Both the position numbers and the translations under genes were made by a program. From Fidelibacterota bacterium (GTDB lineage: Bacteria; Fidelibacterota; Fidelibacteria; Fidelibacterales; Fidelibacteraceae), in assembly GCA_021734505.1 (NCBI GenBank), contig JAIPIT010000003.1, positions 1 through 56,471 of the forward strand: DNA of 56,471 bases. The letters run 5' to 3'. The notes under the pieces are model-generated. The model saw only the letters and a list, made by a program, of their open reading frames with translations. It made no database searches and was not told the origin of the DNA. This document shows positions 1 through 8,052 of this stretch, piece by piece (within the stretch, counting starts at the first letter, position 1; each line of letters opens with the position of its first letter).

Positions 1-41
1 CCGGGTTTTAAACCCGGTGTTTTTATATTCATCATAAATAT

Positions 42-239
42 CAACCCCAACTTCATGGAGGGGTTGACCTCTTTGAATATCGAACAATTGAACATTTAAA
101 CAATTGAATTTGGTCAACCCTTCGACGGAGCCTGTCCCGATGAATATCGGTGCTCAGGGTTGAATATTTTTATTGAATCTATTTCCCGGCATTTCATGCC
201 GGGCTTTAACACGATTCACCCCTCGATGAACTCGGGGTT
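42..239. repeat. multi-hairpin intergenic element, copy A
   Basis: Series of hairpins: caacccc/ggggttg (42-65), caaccct/agggttg around a nested cccgat/atcgg stem (about 114-164), cccggcat/atgccggg (185-203) and cacccc/cggggt (217-238). The order and the linker between the first two stems recur at 2355-2562, and three of the stems recur at 51262-51361. The stems differ between copies by paired changes. A further short palindrome lies at 1-17 (CCGGGTTT/AAACCCGG). No gene is supported in 1-364. Confidence 0.8.
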
Positions 240-358
240 ATATCTTAGCTCTTACATTATACGTCTCACGTCTTACGTTTTACGTTTTACGTCTTCGGAT
301 TCACGTCTCACGTTTTACGATTTTTGCCTTTGTACTTTTGCCTTTTGCCTTTAAATTT
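240..358. repeat. degenerate heptamer array, 17 units
   Basis: Seventeen consecutive 7-nt words in one register with no indel. They are variants of acgtctt (acgtctc, acgtttt, acgattt), then ttgcctt/tgtactt, and end 6 nt before the ABC-F start codon. The array begins directly after the multi-hairpin element. A 64-codon ORF spans it but is made only of repeat sequence. Confidence 0.85.
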
Positions 359-364
359 GCCCTT

Positions 365-2275
365 ATGATACAACTCGTCGACATTTCGGTAAATTTTGGA
401 GCCCAAACAGTTTTTGACAGCTGCTCTCTTGCCTTACCTCCCGGAAAGCATTTCGGACTGGTAGGACAGAACGGCTCGGGCAAATCGACGCTTTTAAAAA
501 TGATCGCCGGGATGGCGGAACCTAACGAAGGTCAGGTCGTCGTTCCCAAGAGCATGAAAGTTGCCTATCTCCCCCAGGAGATCGCTTATAATAATGCCAA
601 AACATTCCTTTTAGAGGAAGTTCTGACCGTTTTTGAGCATATTTTTAAACTTGAACAAGAAATGCGCACACTCGAAGCCGACATTGCTGAAGATCATAGC
701 GCAGAATTACTGCAAGCTTATGACAAAGTTCAGGAAAAATTCCATCAGCTTAACGGATATGCCGTTGAAGCAAGAGCAAAAGAGATCCTGACCGGATTGG
801 GATTCAAAGAAAGCGATTTTAACCGTTCAGTCTCGGAATTTTCCGGCGGCTGGCATATGCGCATCGCTTTGGCAAAGATACTGCTTAAAGAGCCCGATTG
901 TCTCATGCTGGATGAACCGACCAATCATTTGGATATGGAAACCTTGGTCTGGCTAGAAAATCTGCTCTCCGCCTACCGCGGAACGCTGATCATGGTCTCT
1001 CATGATAGATATTTTCTTGATAAGCTCATCAATGCCGTTATCGAGGTTGAAAATGGAAAGATCATCAGCTATACCGGAAATTTTACCGATTATGAGATCC
1101 AAAAAGAACAACGCATTGAACATGAACTGGCCGTACTGAAAAATCAGCATCGCAAAATAGCTCATCTTGAGCAATTCGTAGAACGATTCCGTTATAAAGC
1201 CAGCAAGGCCAAACAGGTTCAGAGCCGTGTAAAACAATTATCCAAGATCAAAGTCACAGATGTTGATACGCATACCGCTAAGATCAGGTTTTCATTCAAT
1301 AAACCCGAACGAAGCGGCGATCCGGTTGTTGCAGCGCAGAATTTAGGTTTTTCCTATGATGTGACTCCGATCTTCACTGACTCTAACTTTGAGATCCGTC
1401 GCGGTGAAAAAGCCGCATTGGTCGGTCCTAACGGCGTGGGTAAATCTACGCTCATGAAGCTTATTACGGGAGAACTGGAAGCACAGGAAGGCAAACTGTC
1501 GCTGGGATACAACCTTTCGATAGGCTATTTTGCTCAGCATCATCTGGAACAGCTGGACGGACAAAATACCGTCCTGGATGAGATCTGGAATGCAGCGCCC
1601 TTTTTACCCCGCAATGAAGTCAGATCCATGTTGGGACGTTTCCTTTTTTCCGGTGATGATGTTGAAAAACGCGTATCGGTGCTGAGCGGCGGTGAAAAAA
1701 GTCGTATGGTGCTCATTAAATTACTGCTTTCCAAAGCAAATTTTCTCATTCTCGATGAACCGACCAATCACCTGGACATGCAAAGTAAAGAGATCCTGGC
1801 ATCCGCTCTGGATGATTTTGAGGGATCAGTCCTGATTGTATCTCACGATAGGTTCTTCCTGGATATGCTGGTCACTAAAGTTGTGTACTTCAAAAACAAT
1901 CATGGCAAAGAATTTCTGGGCAACTACTCCGACTATGAAGCAAAATTCCTTCTCACTGACGATAAAACATCAAAAATAGATGAAAAGCCTCTTGAACTCG
2001 ACCGGAAAGCCAAAAAACGACTTGAAGCGGAAGAGCGTCAAAAACGCTATCAGGCTCAGAAAAGTATCCGGGACGAGTTAGCTAAGTTGAATAAGCAGAT
2101 CGAGACATTGACAGCCTGCAAAAAAGAGTTGGATGACATGTTCATTGCACCCGATTTCAAGGATCTCTCTCTTGATGAGATGAGCAAGATGTCTCGGGAG
2201 CATGAGAAGGTTTCCAGAAAATTGGAAGAAAAAGAATTCAGATGGCTTGAGTTACAGGATATTTTAGAAAATTAA
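365..2275 (+). CDS. ABC-F family ATPase (Uup/EttA-like)
   Basis: Soluble ATPase with two ABC domains on one chain and no membrane segments. The ABC-F family acts on ribosomes as translation factors or antibiotic-protection proteins. Domain 1 has Walker A GQNGSGKS at 34-41, signature SGGW near 160, LMLDEPTNHLD at 180-190 and VSHD at 211. Domain 2 has GPNGVGKS at 354-361, LSGGEKS at 440 and LILDEPTNHLD at 461-471. The charged linker lies between them (about 240-300). A Lys/Glu-rich C-terminal region after about 550 looks coiled-coil, as in Uup. I start at the Met preceding IQLVDISV. An in-frame ATG at 338 would add nine residues read from the heptamer array. Neither start has a clear Shine-Dalgarno sequence. 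The ABC-F subfamily cannot be fixed from motifs alone. Confidence 0.93.
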   Translation: MIQLVDISVNFGAQTVFDSCSLALPPGKHFGLVGQNGSGKSTLLKMIAGMAEPNEGQVVVPKSMKVAYLPQEIAYNNAKTFLLEEVLTVFEHIFKLEQEMRTLEADIAEDHSAELLQAYDKVQEKFHQLNGYAVEARAKEILTGLGFKESDFNRSVSEFSGGWHMRIALAKILLKEPDCLMLDEPTNHLDMETLVWLENLLSAYRGTLIMVSHDRYFLDKLINAVIEVENGKIISYTGNFTDYEIQKEQRIEHELAVLKNQHRKIAHLEQFVERFRYKASKAKQVQSRVKQLSKIKVTDVDTHTAKIRFSFNKPERSGDPVVAAQNLGFSYDVTPIFTDSNFEIRRGEKAALVGPNGVGKSTLMKLITGELEAQEGKLSLGYNLSIGYFAQHHLEQLDGQNTVLDEIWNAAPFLPRNEVRSMLGRFLFSGDDVEKRVSVLSGGEKSRMVLIKLLLSKANFLILDEPTNHLDMQSKEILASALDDFEGSVLIVSHDRFFLDMLVTKVVYFKNNHGKEFLGNYSDYEAKFLLTDDKTSKIDEKPLELDRKAKKRLEAEERQKRYQAQKSIRDELAKLNKQIETLTACKKELDDMFIAPDFKDLSLDEMSKMSREHEKVSRKLEEKEFRWLELQDILEN

Positions 2276-2354
2276 TATATCCCGAGCATGTCGAGGGATT
2301 TTTCAATTTACAGCCCGGCATAAAATGCCGGGTTATCAAATTCAATATAAAAAT

Positions 2355-2562
2355 CAACCCCGACCTTCTGGAGGGGTTGACCTCTTTGAATATCGAATAT
2401 CGAACAATAGAACATTTAAACAATTGAATTAGGTCAACCCTTCGACGGAGCCTGTCCCGATGAATATCGGGGCTCGGGGTTGTGATCGTTTTATGACCTT
2501 AGGTCCCGGGATTTCATCCCGGGTTATTACCAGTTAAACCCCTCCATTCGTCGGGGTTTTTC
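2355..2562. repeat. multi-hairpin intergenic element, copy B
   Basis: Same hairpin order as copy A, so the two elements flank the ABC-F gene as imperfect direct repeats of about 200 bp. The linker after the first stem (gacctctttgaatatcgaa) is shared, as is the nested block with cgacggagcctgtcccgat. The third stem is cccgggat/atcccggg here against cccggcat/atgccggg in copy A. The last hairpin, aaacccc/ggggttttt, could also end ABC-F transcription. An extra cccggcat/atgccggg stem lies just upstream at 2314-2333. Confidence 0.8.
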
Positions 2563-2576
2563 GTTTATATATATCG

Positions 2577-3794
2577 TTATTTCTTTAAATGCCGATCCCG
2601 GTACCCCAGCAAATACAAGATCCCGCCCAGACCGATGGTTGAAATGGAATGATTCGCGCATTCTTTAACAACAGGCTTTGCATGATAGGCAATGCCCAGT
2701 CCGGCCGTATTGATCATAGGAAGATCATTGGCACCGTCACCGACGGCGATGACCTGTTCAAGATTGATCCCTTCCATCTGGGCGATCAATTTCATGAGTT
2801 GGGCTTTTTTCTCGCCGTTCACGATCTCGCCGAGATGTTTTCCGGTCAATTTCCCATCCACGATCTCGAGATCATTGGCATATACATAGTCAATTTTGAG
2901 TTTTTTCTTGAGATAATTTCCAAAATATGTAAAACCACCCGACAGGACAGCCACTTTGTAACCCAAATCTTTTAAAGTTGAGATCAATCGTTCAGCGCCT
3001 TCGGTAATGGGTAGATTTTCCGCAATATTCTGCATAACGGATTCATCCAGGCCTTTCAGTAAAGCGACTCGTTGTTTAAAGCTTTGATCAAAATCAAGCT
3101 CTCCGCGCATCGCCGCTTCGGTGATCTCATGGACTTTATCTCCAACTCCGTGCCGTTTGGCAAGTTCTACGATACATTCTGTCTGAATAAGGGTTGAATC
3201 CATATCAAAACAAACGAGACGGCGGTTCTTGCGATAAACATCATCATGTTGAAAGGCAATATCCGCTTCTGTCGTATTCGCCAGGTGAAAGAATTCATCT
3301 TTCATCTTTTTTTCATTCTTTGGTCTGCCCCGGACTGAAAATTCGATACAAGCTTTTGTTGTTTTACCATTTTCTTCGATCGGAATACGTCCTGTCAAAC
3401 GGTTGATGATATCAATATTCAAGCCTTGCTTATAAATAATATTCGTTATTTTTGAAATTTGAGCGGCAGAGATCCTGCGAGACAGCATTGTGATGACATA
3501 GCGGCCTTTGGCTTGCTGATTTACCCATTCTTCATATCGTTCGCTCCCAATGGGCGAAAATTTAACAGTGATCTCCAGATCATATGATCTATAGAGAACG
3601 TCTTTTAAAATTGAAGATGTTTTTTCTTCTTCAACTTCCACCAGCATGCCCAGAGATAAGCTATTATGGATGACCGCTTGTCCGATATCAAGAATATTTG
3701 CATTGTATTCGGAAAGGATCTCCGTAATGGTCGTTGTTAAGCCCGGTTTGTCCTGTCCGGAAATCGTTAGTAATAGGATCTCTTTCTGTTTCAC
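2577..3794 (-). CDS. serB: phosphoserine phosphatase SerB with N-terminal ACT domains
   Basis: Last step of serine synthesis: hydrolyses O-phosphoserine to serine. The C-terminal half is a HAD phosphatase with the nucleophile motif FDMDSTL (Asp about 197, 199), the LSGGF loop and GDGANDLPM. The N-terminal half (about 1-165) has two ACT-like domains (the first begins LLLTISGQDKPGL), the usual place for amino-acid feedback sensing. I choose the GTG start at 3794 because AGGAGG lies four bases upstream. An ATG at 3830 would add 12 residues that do not look like ACT sequence. It is divergent from serA across a 180-bp gap. Length (405 aa) fits the long, ACT-bearing SerB class. Confidence 0.95.
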   Translation of the reverse strand: MKQKEILLLTISGQDKPGLTTTITEILSEYNANILDIGQAVIHNSLSLGMLVEVEEEKTSSILKDVLYRSYDLEITVKFSPIGSERYEEWVNQQAKGRYVITMLSRRISAAQISKITNIIYKQGLNIDIINRLTGRIPIEENGKTTKACIEFSVRGRPKNEKKMKDEFFHLANTTEADIAFQHDDVYRKNRRLVCFDMDSTLIQTECIVELAKRHGVGDKVHEITEAAMRGELDFDQSFKQRVALLKGLDESVMQNIAENLPITEGAERLISTLKDLGYKVAVLSGGFTYFGNYLKKKLKIDYVYANDLEIVDGKLTGKHLGEIVNGEKKAQLMKLIAQMEGINLEQVIAVGDGANDLPMINTAGLGIAYHAKPVVKECANHSISTIGLGGILYLLGYRDRHLKK

Positions 3795-3920
3795 ATTCCC
3801 TCCTGTTGGGCATTGAATAGATTTTTTCAAATACTAAAAATAAATCGACCTAATTTAACAAAATTTTATTAAATTATAAAACTGGTTTTTTGATTATTTT
3901 TGTATAAATTCGGGCATTAT

Positions 3921-3950
3921 TTGACAATATATTGGATATTGTCCCATAAC
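3921..3950 (+). promoter_or_regulatory. serA promoter with overlapping inverted repeat
   Basis: TTGACA at 3921-3926 and CATAAC at 3945-3950, spaced 18 bp. Inside lies a perfect inverted repeat, GACAATAT-attgg-ATATTGTC (3923-3943), that covers the spacer and part of the -35 box. That is the geometry of a repressor operator. The promoter reading is inference; the inverted repeat is seen directly. Confidence 0.5.
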
Positions 3951-3974
3951 CCTTAATAATTATAGGAGAATACG

Positions 3975-4865
3975 ATGAAAGTGTTGATTTCTGACGGATT
4001 AAGCAAAGCCGGACAGGAAATACTTGAAAATGCAGGTATTGAATGTGTAAATCAGTTTTATACACCGGAAGAACTGGTTGAGAACATTAAAGATTACGAA
4101 TGTATTTTGGTCCGTTCAGCTACCAAAGTTCCCAAAGAAGCGATCGATGCGGGTGTAAAATTAATTTGTATCGCACGTGGTGGCGCCGGCATTGACAATA
4201 TCGATCATCAGTATGCAAAGACCAAGGGGATCCCTACCTTGAATACTCCGGCAGCGAACTCGGCTTCGGTGGCTGAACTTGCGATCGCGCACATGTTCGC
4301 ATTGGCTCGTTTCCTTCACAAATCCAATGTTACCATGCGCGAAGGAAAATGGAACAAGAAAGAATACAAAGGCATCGAACTTAACGGCAAGACCCTCGGT
4401 CTCGTCGGTTGCGGCAAGATCGGTCAATTGACTGCAGGTATCGCCAATGCGCTCGGCATGAAGGTGATCGGTTATGATCCTTATATCAAAGAAGCCGCCG
4501 GTATTGAGATGGTCTCCTTTGACGACCTGCTTAAGAGAGCTGATTTTGTTTCGCTTCACGTTCCGAAACAGCCTGAACCCGTGATCGGCGCCAAAGAGAT
4601 CGCCAAAATGAAAGACGGCGCTTATATCATTAACTGTGCCCGTGGCGGTGTGGTCGATGAAACTGCATTACTTGATGCTTTGAACAGCGGTAAAGTTGCA
4701 GGAGCCGGTCTTGATGTTTATGTTGAAGAACCCACCCGGAACATGGAGCTTGTCTCTCACCCCAATGTCTCTGTAACACCTCATGTCGGTGCTTCCACTA
4801 ACGAGGCCCAGGAACGAGTTGGTACTGAGATCGCTGAAAAGATAGTCGCTGCTTTAAAAGGCTAA
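3975..4865 (+). CDS. serA: D-3-phosphoglycerate dehydrogenase, short form
   Basis: First step of serine synthesis: NAD-dependent oxidation of 3-phosphoglycerate to 3-phosphohydroxypyruvate. It shows the D-2-hydroxyacid dehydrogenase pattern: IARGGAGIDNID, the Rossmann GLVGCGKIG (about 142-150), NCARGGVVDE (Arg region), EEP (Glu region) and TPHVGAST (catalytic His). At 296 aa it ends after the catalytic domain and lacks the C-terminal ACT regulatory domain of many SerA proteins. The start has AGGAG seven bases upstream. It is divergent from serB. serC, the transaminase between the two steps, is not in the window. Confidence 0.93.
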   Translation: MKVLISDGLSKAGQEILENAGIECVNQFYTPEELVENIKDYECILVRSATKVPKEAIDAGVKLICIARGGAGIDNIDHQYAKTKGIPTLNTPAANSASVAELAIAHMFALARFLHKSNVTMREGKWNKKEYKGIELNGKTLGLVGCGKIGQLTAGIANALGMKVIGYDPYIKEAAGIEMVSFDDLLKRADFVSLHVPKQPEPVIGAKEIAKMKDGAYIINCARGGVVDETALLDALNSGKVAGAGLDVYVEEPTRNMELVSHPNVSVTPHVGASTNEAQERVGTEIAEKIVAALKG

Positions 4866-4890
4866 GAATTAATTATGAATTATGAATTGA

Positions 4891-4915
4891 AGCCCCGAAT
4901 TTCGGGGCTTTTTTT
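4891..4915 (+). terminator. intrinsic terminator after serA
   Basis: Stem agccccga/tcggggct with a 3-nt loop followed by seven T residues, 26 nt after the serA stop. Three attatga-type heptamers (about 4865-4892) fill the space between stop codon and stem. Confidence 0.85.
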
Positions 4916-4923
4916 GTTATATA

Positions 4924-5033
4924 AGACAGGCCATGGCCTGTCTCTACAGATAACTCTTTAAGCTATCGCAGAACGCTCTGGCGTTCTGCGATCGATATAA
5001 GGCAATTTGCAGAGACCCACCATAGTGTGTCTC
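4924..5033. repeat. three consecutive palindromes
   Basis: AGACAGGCCATGGCCTGTCT (4924-4943, followed by ctaca); atcgcagaacgc/gcgttctgcgat with loop tctg (4965-4992); and a degraded gagacccac/gtgtgtctc (5012-5033). The first and third belong to the AGAGAC...GTCTCT palindrome family seen at 10565, 35902, 48569 and 54600. The rest of the gap to 5246 is A+T-rich and probably holds the promoter of the next gene. Confidence 0.75.
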
Positions 5034-5246
5034 CGTAAAACGGTCATATTTATCATTCACAATCCAAACTCCATCATTATCTAACAATTACCCTGTAAAA
5101 CATCAACAAAGTGAAATATTATTATGCAAAATCGATAAAATTACAAATTGTCATTATTCTTTATAAATGACTGTGTTTTATATGATTATTGTTGTTTATT
5201 TTAAGTTTTTCCGTTAGTTTGTATCTTAATTATTCATTATGGAGTT

Positions 5247-6500
5247 ATGATGGTAAAGATCAAAGGATTTAAAGGTATTCGTCCCAAAAAAGAATTGGCT
5301 TCCCGAATTGCATCCCCGCCCTATGATGTGATCGATTCCGCAGAGGCCCGGCTCTTGGTCAAGGATGATCCTTACTCATTTTTACATGTTGTTAAATCTG
5401 AAGTGGACCTTCCGGTCAGTACGGATCTTTATGATCCCATGGTCTACCAGAAAGCTTCCGACAATCTCAGATCATTTCGAAGTAAATGGTTAATCCGGGA
5501 CGATAAACCGGTCATGTACATTTATAAACAGGTCATGGACGGGCGTTCACAAACCGGACTTATTGCCGTTCAGCATATTGACGATTATCTTGAAGGCAAG
5601 GTCAAGATCCACGAACTGACCCGCGAAGACAAAGAAAAAGACCGGATCACACATATTGATGTCGTAAATGCTCATACCGGTCCCGTTTTCTTCACATATC
5701 CCGATAATCACATTGTAGACGCCTTGATCGCACAGTCCATAATAAGTGAGCCTGAATATGATTTCACTTCTTCTGACGGTGTACGGCATAGCTTATGGCT
5801 TTTGGACAAGCCAGAGATCATTGATCTTCTAATAAAAGCATTTTCAAATATAGAACAGGTTTATGTTGCAGACGGTCATCACCGCTCTAAAGCATCCGCC
5901 ATGGTAGGTAAAGCACGACGGGAGGCAAACCCCCATCATACCGGAAATGAAGAATATAATTGGTTTTTAGCTGTATTTTTTCCTGCCGGCCAGCTAAAGA
6001 TCTTAGATTATAACAGAGTTGTCAAAGATCTACATGGACTTTCCCGGGAAATTTTCCTTTCGAAAATTGAAGAAAAATACACAGTGAAAAAAGTCTGCTG
6101 TAAGAATTCGGCAAAACCTTCCCGTCAGCATGAAATGGCGATGTACATGGATCATACATGGTATAAATTATCTCTCAAAGAAGACAATTTTGATATCAAT
6201 GATCCCGTAGAGAACCTGGATTCTGCATTATTGACCAGATTGATACTCTCACCCATTCTTGGGATCGAAAACCTGAGAAAAGACGAGCGGATCGACTTTG
6301 TCGGCGGCAAACGCGGCTTGGAAGAACTTGAACGCCGCGTGGACAGCAGTGAAATGGCAGTCGCTTTTGCCCTCTACCCTATCTCGATCCGGCAATTAAT
6401 GGATATTGCGGATTCCAATGCGCTCATGCCGCCAAAGACGACCTGGTTCGAGCCAAAATTACGAAGCGGACTTTTCATTCATAGCCTGGAAGATGAATAA
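5247..6500 (+). CDS. DUF1015 family protein
   Basis: Recognised as DUF1015 from the N-terminal GIRPKKELASRIASPPYDVI motif, the central HELTREDKEKDR (122-133) and the VADGHHRSKAS motif (DGHHR at 209-213). The function is not established. The family is often encoded beside serA/serC in anaerobes (memory, unchecked), and here it follows serA. The DGHHR motif is reminiscent of the ParB-like serine kinases (SerK/SbnI), so a role in free serine or phosphoserine handling is possible but is inference. GGAG precedes the start; ATG at 5250 is an equally good start. It ends in TAATG, overlapping the next start. Confidence 0.85.
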   Translation: MMVKIKGFKGIRPKKELASRIASPPYDVIDSAEARLLVKDDPYSFLHVVKSEVDLPVSTDLYDPMVYQKASDNLRSFRSKWLIRDDKPVMYIYKQVMDGRSQTGLIAVQHIDDYLEGKVKIHELTREDKEKDRITHIDVVNAHTGPVFFTYPDNHIVDALIAQSIISEPEYDFTSSDGVRHSLWLLDKPEIIDLLIKAFSNIEQVYVADGHHRSKASAMVGKARREANPHHTGNEEYNWFLAVFFPAGQLKILDYNRVVKDLHGLSREIFLSKIEEKYTVKKVCCKNSAKPSRQHEMAMYMDHTWYKLSLKEDNFDINDPVENLDSALLTRLILSPILGIENLRKDERIDFVGGKRGLEELERRVDSSEMAVAFALYPISIRQLMDIADSNALMPPKTTWFEPKLRSGLFIHSLEDE

Positions 6501-6898
6501 TGCAACATCCGAGTTTAATAATATGGGAAAAAAAGCTGAAATCCGTCCTGGATGATATCGATATTCTTTTAGAAGATCGTTACGGCGATCAATATGATCT
6601 TCATCCCGCACGCCGGAAGCGAGGAACAACATCCAATCGTTCGCATGACGGACTTTTTGATATCCGTGCTGATTTCACTCTGGGTCTTGGTTCCCAAAAG
6701 GGCAAAGGGTATATTGTCGATATTGATCTCAAAACCCTTGAAAATATTCCAAAAAATATGATAGAACGGATAGAACAGGATGTTGTCGATGAACTGAGAT
6801 ATCGACTTCCGAAAGTATTTCCCGATCGTGATCTGAAAGTTGAACGAGATGGAGATCTAATTAAGATATTCGGGGATCTGTCATTGGGAAATGCATAA
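6500..6898 (+). CDS. small conserved-looking protein coupled to DUF1015
   Basis: 132 aa, not recognised. No signal peptide or membrane segment. The middle contains RRKRGTTSNRSHDGLFDIRADFT and ends in a basic/acidic mix with regular hydrophobic spacing (IEQDVVDELRYRLPKVFPDRDLKVER), which suggests a compact cytosolic alpha/beta protein. Its ATG shares one base with the stop of the DUF1015 gene (TAATG), so it is probably translated by re-initiation and made with that protein. A functional partnership is inferred from this coupling only. Confidence 0.75.
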   Translation: MQHPSLIIWEKKLKSVLDDIDILLEDRYGDQYDLHPARRKRGTTSNRSHDGLFDIRADFTLGLGSQKGKGYIVDIDLKTLENIPKNMIERIEQDVVDELRYRLPKVFPDRDLKVERDGDLIKIFGDLSLGNA

Positions 6899-7098
6899 AA
6901 GAACTCACTAATCGCTAGATTTCGCAGAGTAAAGTGATGCATTATACCTTGTAAATCAATAAACCAAATTCATATATTTCTGTTTAATTTTTATATTAAT
7001 AGCAAATAAAAAATTTAATGTTTTTGTTGAATATCTATTTATAATTTTTTAACATATTATTATATAATAGATATCACTTTATACATCGAGGAGAAATT

Positions 7099-7767
7099 AT
7101 GAAAATATTTACAGCTAAAATTGTATTTCTTTTCGTCATAATTATCAGCTTCATATTTGCCAAAGAGATCATCCTTACAACTGACAATGGGGATAATGTT
7201 ATACTTCATGAAAATGGGACTTGGGAAATTCTGCCACAAGTTATTCAAGATAACAATTATGATTTTAGAAATATTAATTGGGGAATGACTTTTACCGAAG
7301 TAAAGGAATCTGAGCCTTTTAAATGGAAAAAAGGTGACATTGATGCCAATACACAATTTTTATGTACAAACACCCACCTTATGGGTGATAAAGCGATGCT
7401 TGTATATTATTTCAACCTAAATAGAGTTTATCGAGCAAGATATATATTAAAAGAGAGCCATTCAAATAAAACCGAATACTGGAACTTTTATAAACACCTA
7501 ATAGGTGAAATCAATAATAAATATGGAGAATCGGCTCCAAACTATACCGGTGAACCCATATGGTTAGACGATGTTTACAAAGATGATCCGGTCAATTGGG
7601 GAGAAGCAATTGCGACCGGCAAAATGGTTGCTACTGCAAATTGGGAATTACCCAAAAGTACTATTTGCGCCATAATTCAAGGTGATAATAACGAGATTGA
7701 ACTATGGCTTGAATTTGAAGCAGTTAACTTTAAAAAAATTGAAGCTAAAAAAACTGAGGCTTTTTAA
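7099..7767 (+). CDS. secreted protein of unknown function
   Basis: 222 aa with a clear signal peptide (MKIFTAKIVFLFVIIISFIFA, cleavage after about 21), so exported to the periplasm or beyond. After it comes TTDNGDNVILHENGTWEIL, a short 'NG.VxLxxdGTWE' motif seen in exported proteins of related bacteria. Next is INWGMTFTEVKESE, resembling the 'WGMs.eEVk' start of small envelope-protein domains. No catalytic motif was found. Strong Shine-Dalgarno GAGGAG before the start. The upstream 200 bp is A+T-rich with a TATAAT at 7063. Expressed alone; the function is unknown. Confidence 0.8.
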   Translation: MKIFTAKIVFLFVIIISFIFAKEIILTTDNGDNVILHENGTWEILPQVIQDNNYDFRNINWGMTFTEVKESEPFKWKKGDIDANTQFLCTNTHLMGDKAMLVYYFNLNRVYRARYILKESHSNKTEYWNFYKHLIGEINNKYGESAPNYTGEPIWLDDVYKDDPVNWGEAIATGKMVATANWELPKSTICAIIQGDNNEIELWLEFEAVNFKKIEAKKTEAF

Positions 7768-7874
7768 CAATTTCAATTCATGGATTTTAAATATTACTTA
7801 TCAATAGTCTCGGAGTTAAACCCGAGGCTATTGGATTATTGTCATAAATACATTTGGAACAAACCTCGATCACC

Positions 7875-7917
7875 ACTTCTTACGTTTTACGTCTTATATT
7901 ACAACCACTGCGTGGTT
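7875..7917. repeat. heptamer array plus small palindrome
   Basis: Four in-register heptamers (acttctt, acgtttt, acgtctt, atattac; 7875-7902) run into an aaccac-tgc-gtggtt palindrome (7903-7917). The same palindrome with agc in the middle is at 54800-54814. Confidence 0.75.
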
Positions 7918-7951
7918 AAATATCATCAATCATTTGCAATTTATCCAAATG

Positions 7952-8008
7952 TACGGGAGGCTCTCGAGCCTCCCATTTTTTATCGGGTGACTCTAGAGTC
8001 GCCCCTAC
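7952..8008. repeat. paired-stem element, copy 1 (possible terminator)
   Basis: Two stems: gggaggct-ctcg-agcctccc (7955-7974) followed by six T, then gggtgactctagagtcgccc (7985-8004), bounded by gtac and ctac. A second copy with changed loops is at 49855-49912. The first stem plus T-run could terminate the preceding gene. Confidence 0.75.
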
Positions 8009-8015
8009 TTCTTCC

Positions 8016-8044
8016 TTGAATATTTCACAGATATCACATATCTT
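8016..8044 (+). promoter_or_regulatory. putative promoter of the octaheme cytochrome
   Basis: TTGAAT (8016-8021), 17-bp spacer, TATCTT (8039-8044). The predicted transcript start (about 8051) is only two bases before the ATG, and no Shine-Dalgarno precedes it, so the mRNA may be leaderless. Confidence 0.45.
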
Positions 8045-8052
8045 TATTCAAC

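Noticed and set aside
160-354. 64-codon plus-strand ORF
   Set aside because: Made entirely of hairpin and heptamer repeat sequence; no coding character.
2305-2562. Insertion sequence or transposon around the ABC-F gene
   Set aside because: Flanking copies are direct repeats of hairpins, with no transposase and no target duplication; similar elements occur alone elsewhere.
7780-8019. 79-codon plus-strand ORF
   Set aside because: Runs through a heptamer array and three hairpins; no ribosome site and no recognisable protein.
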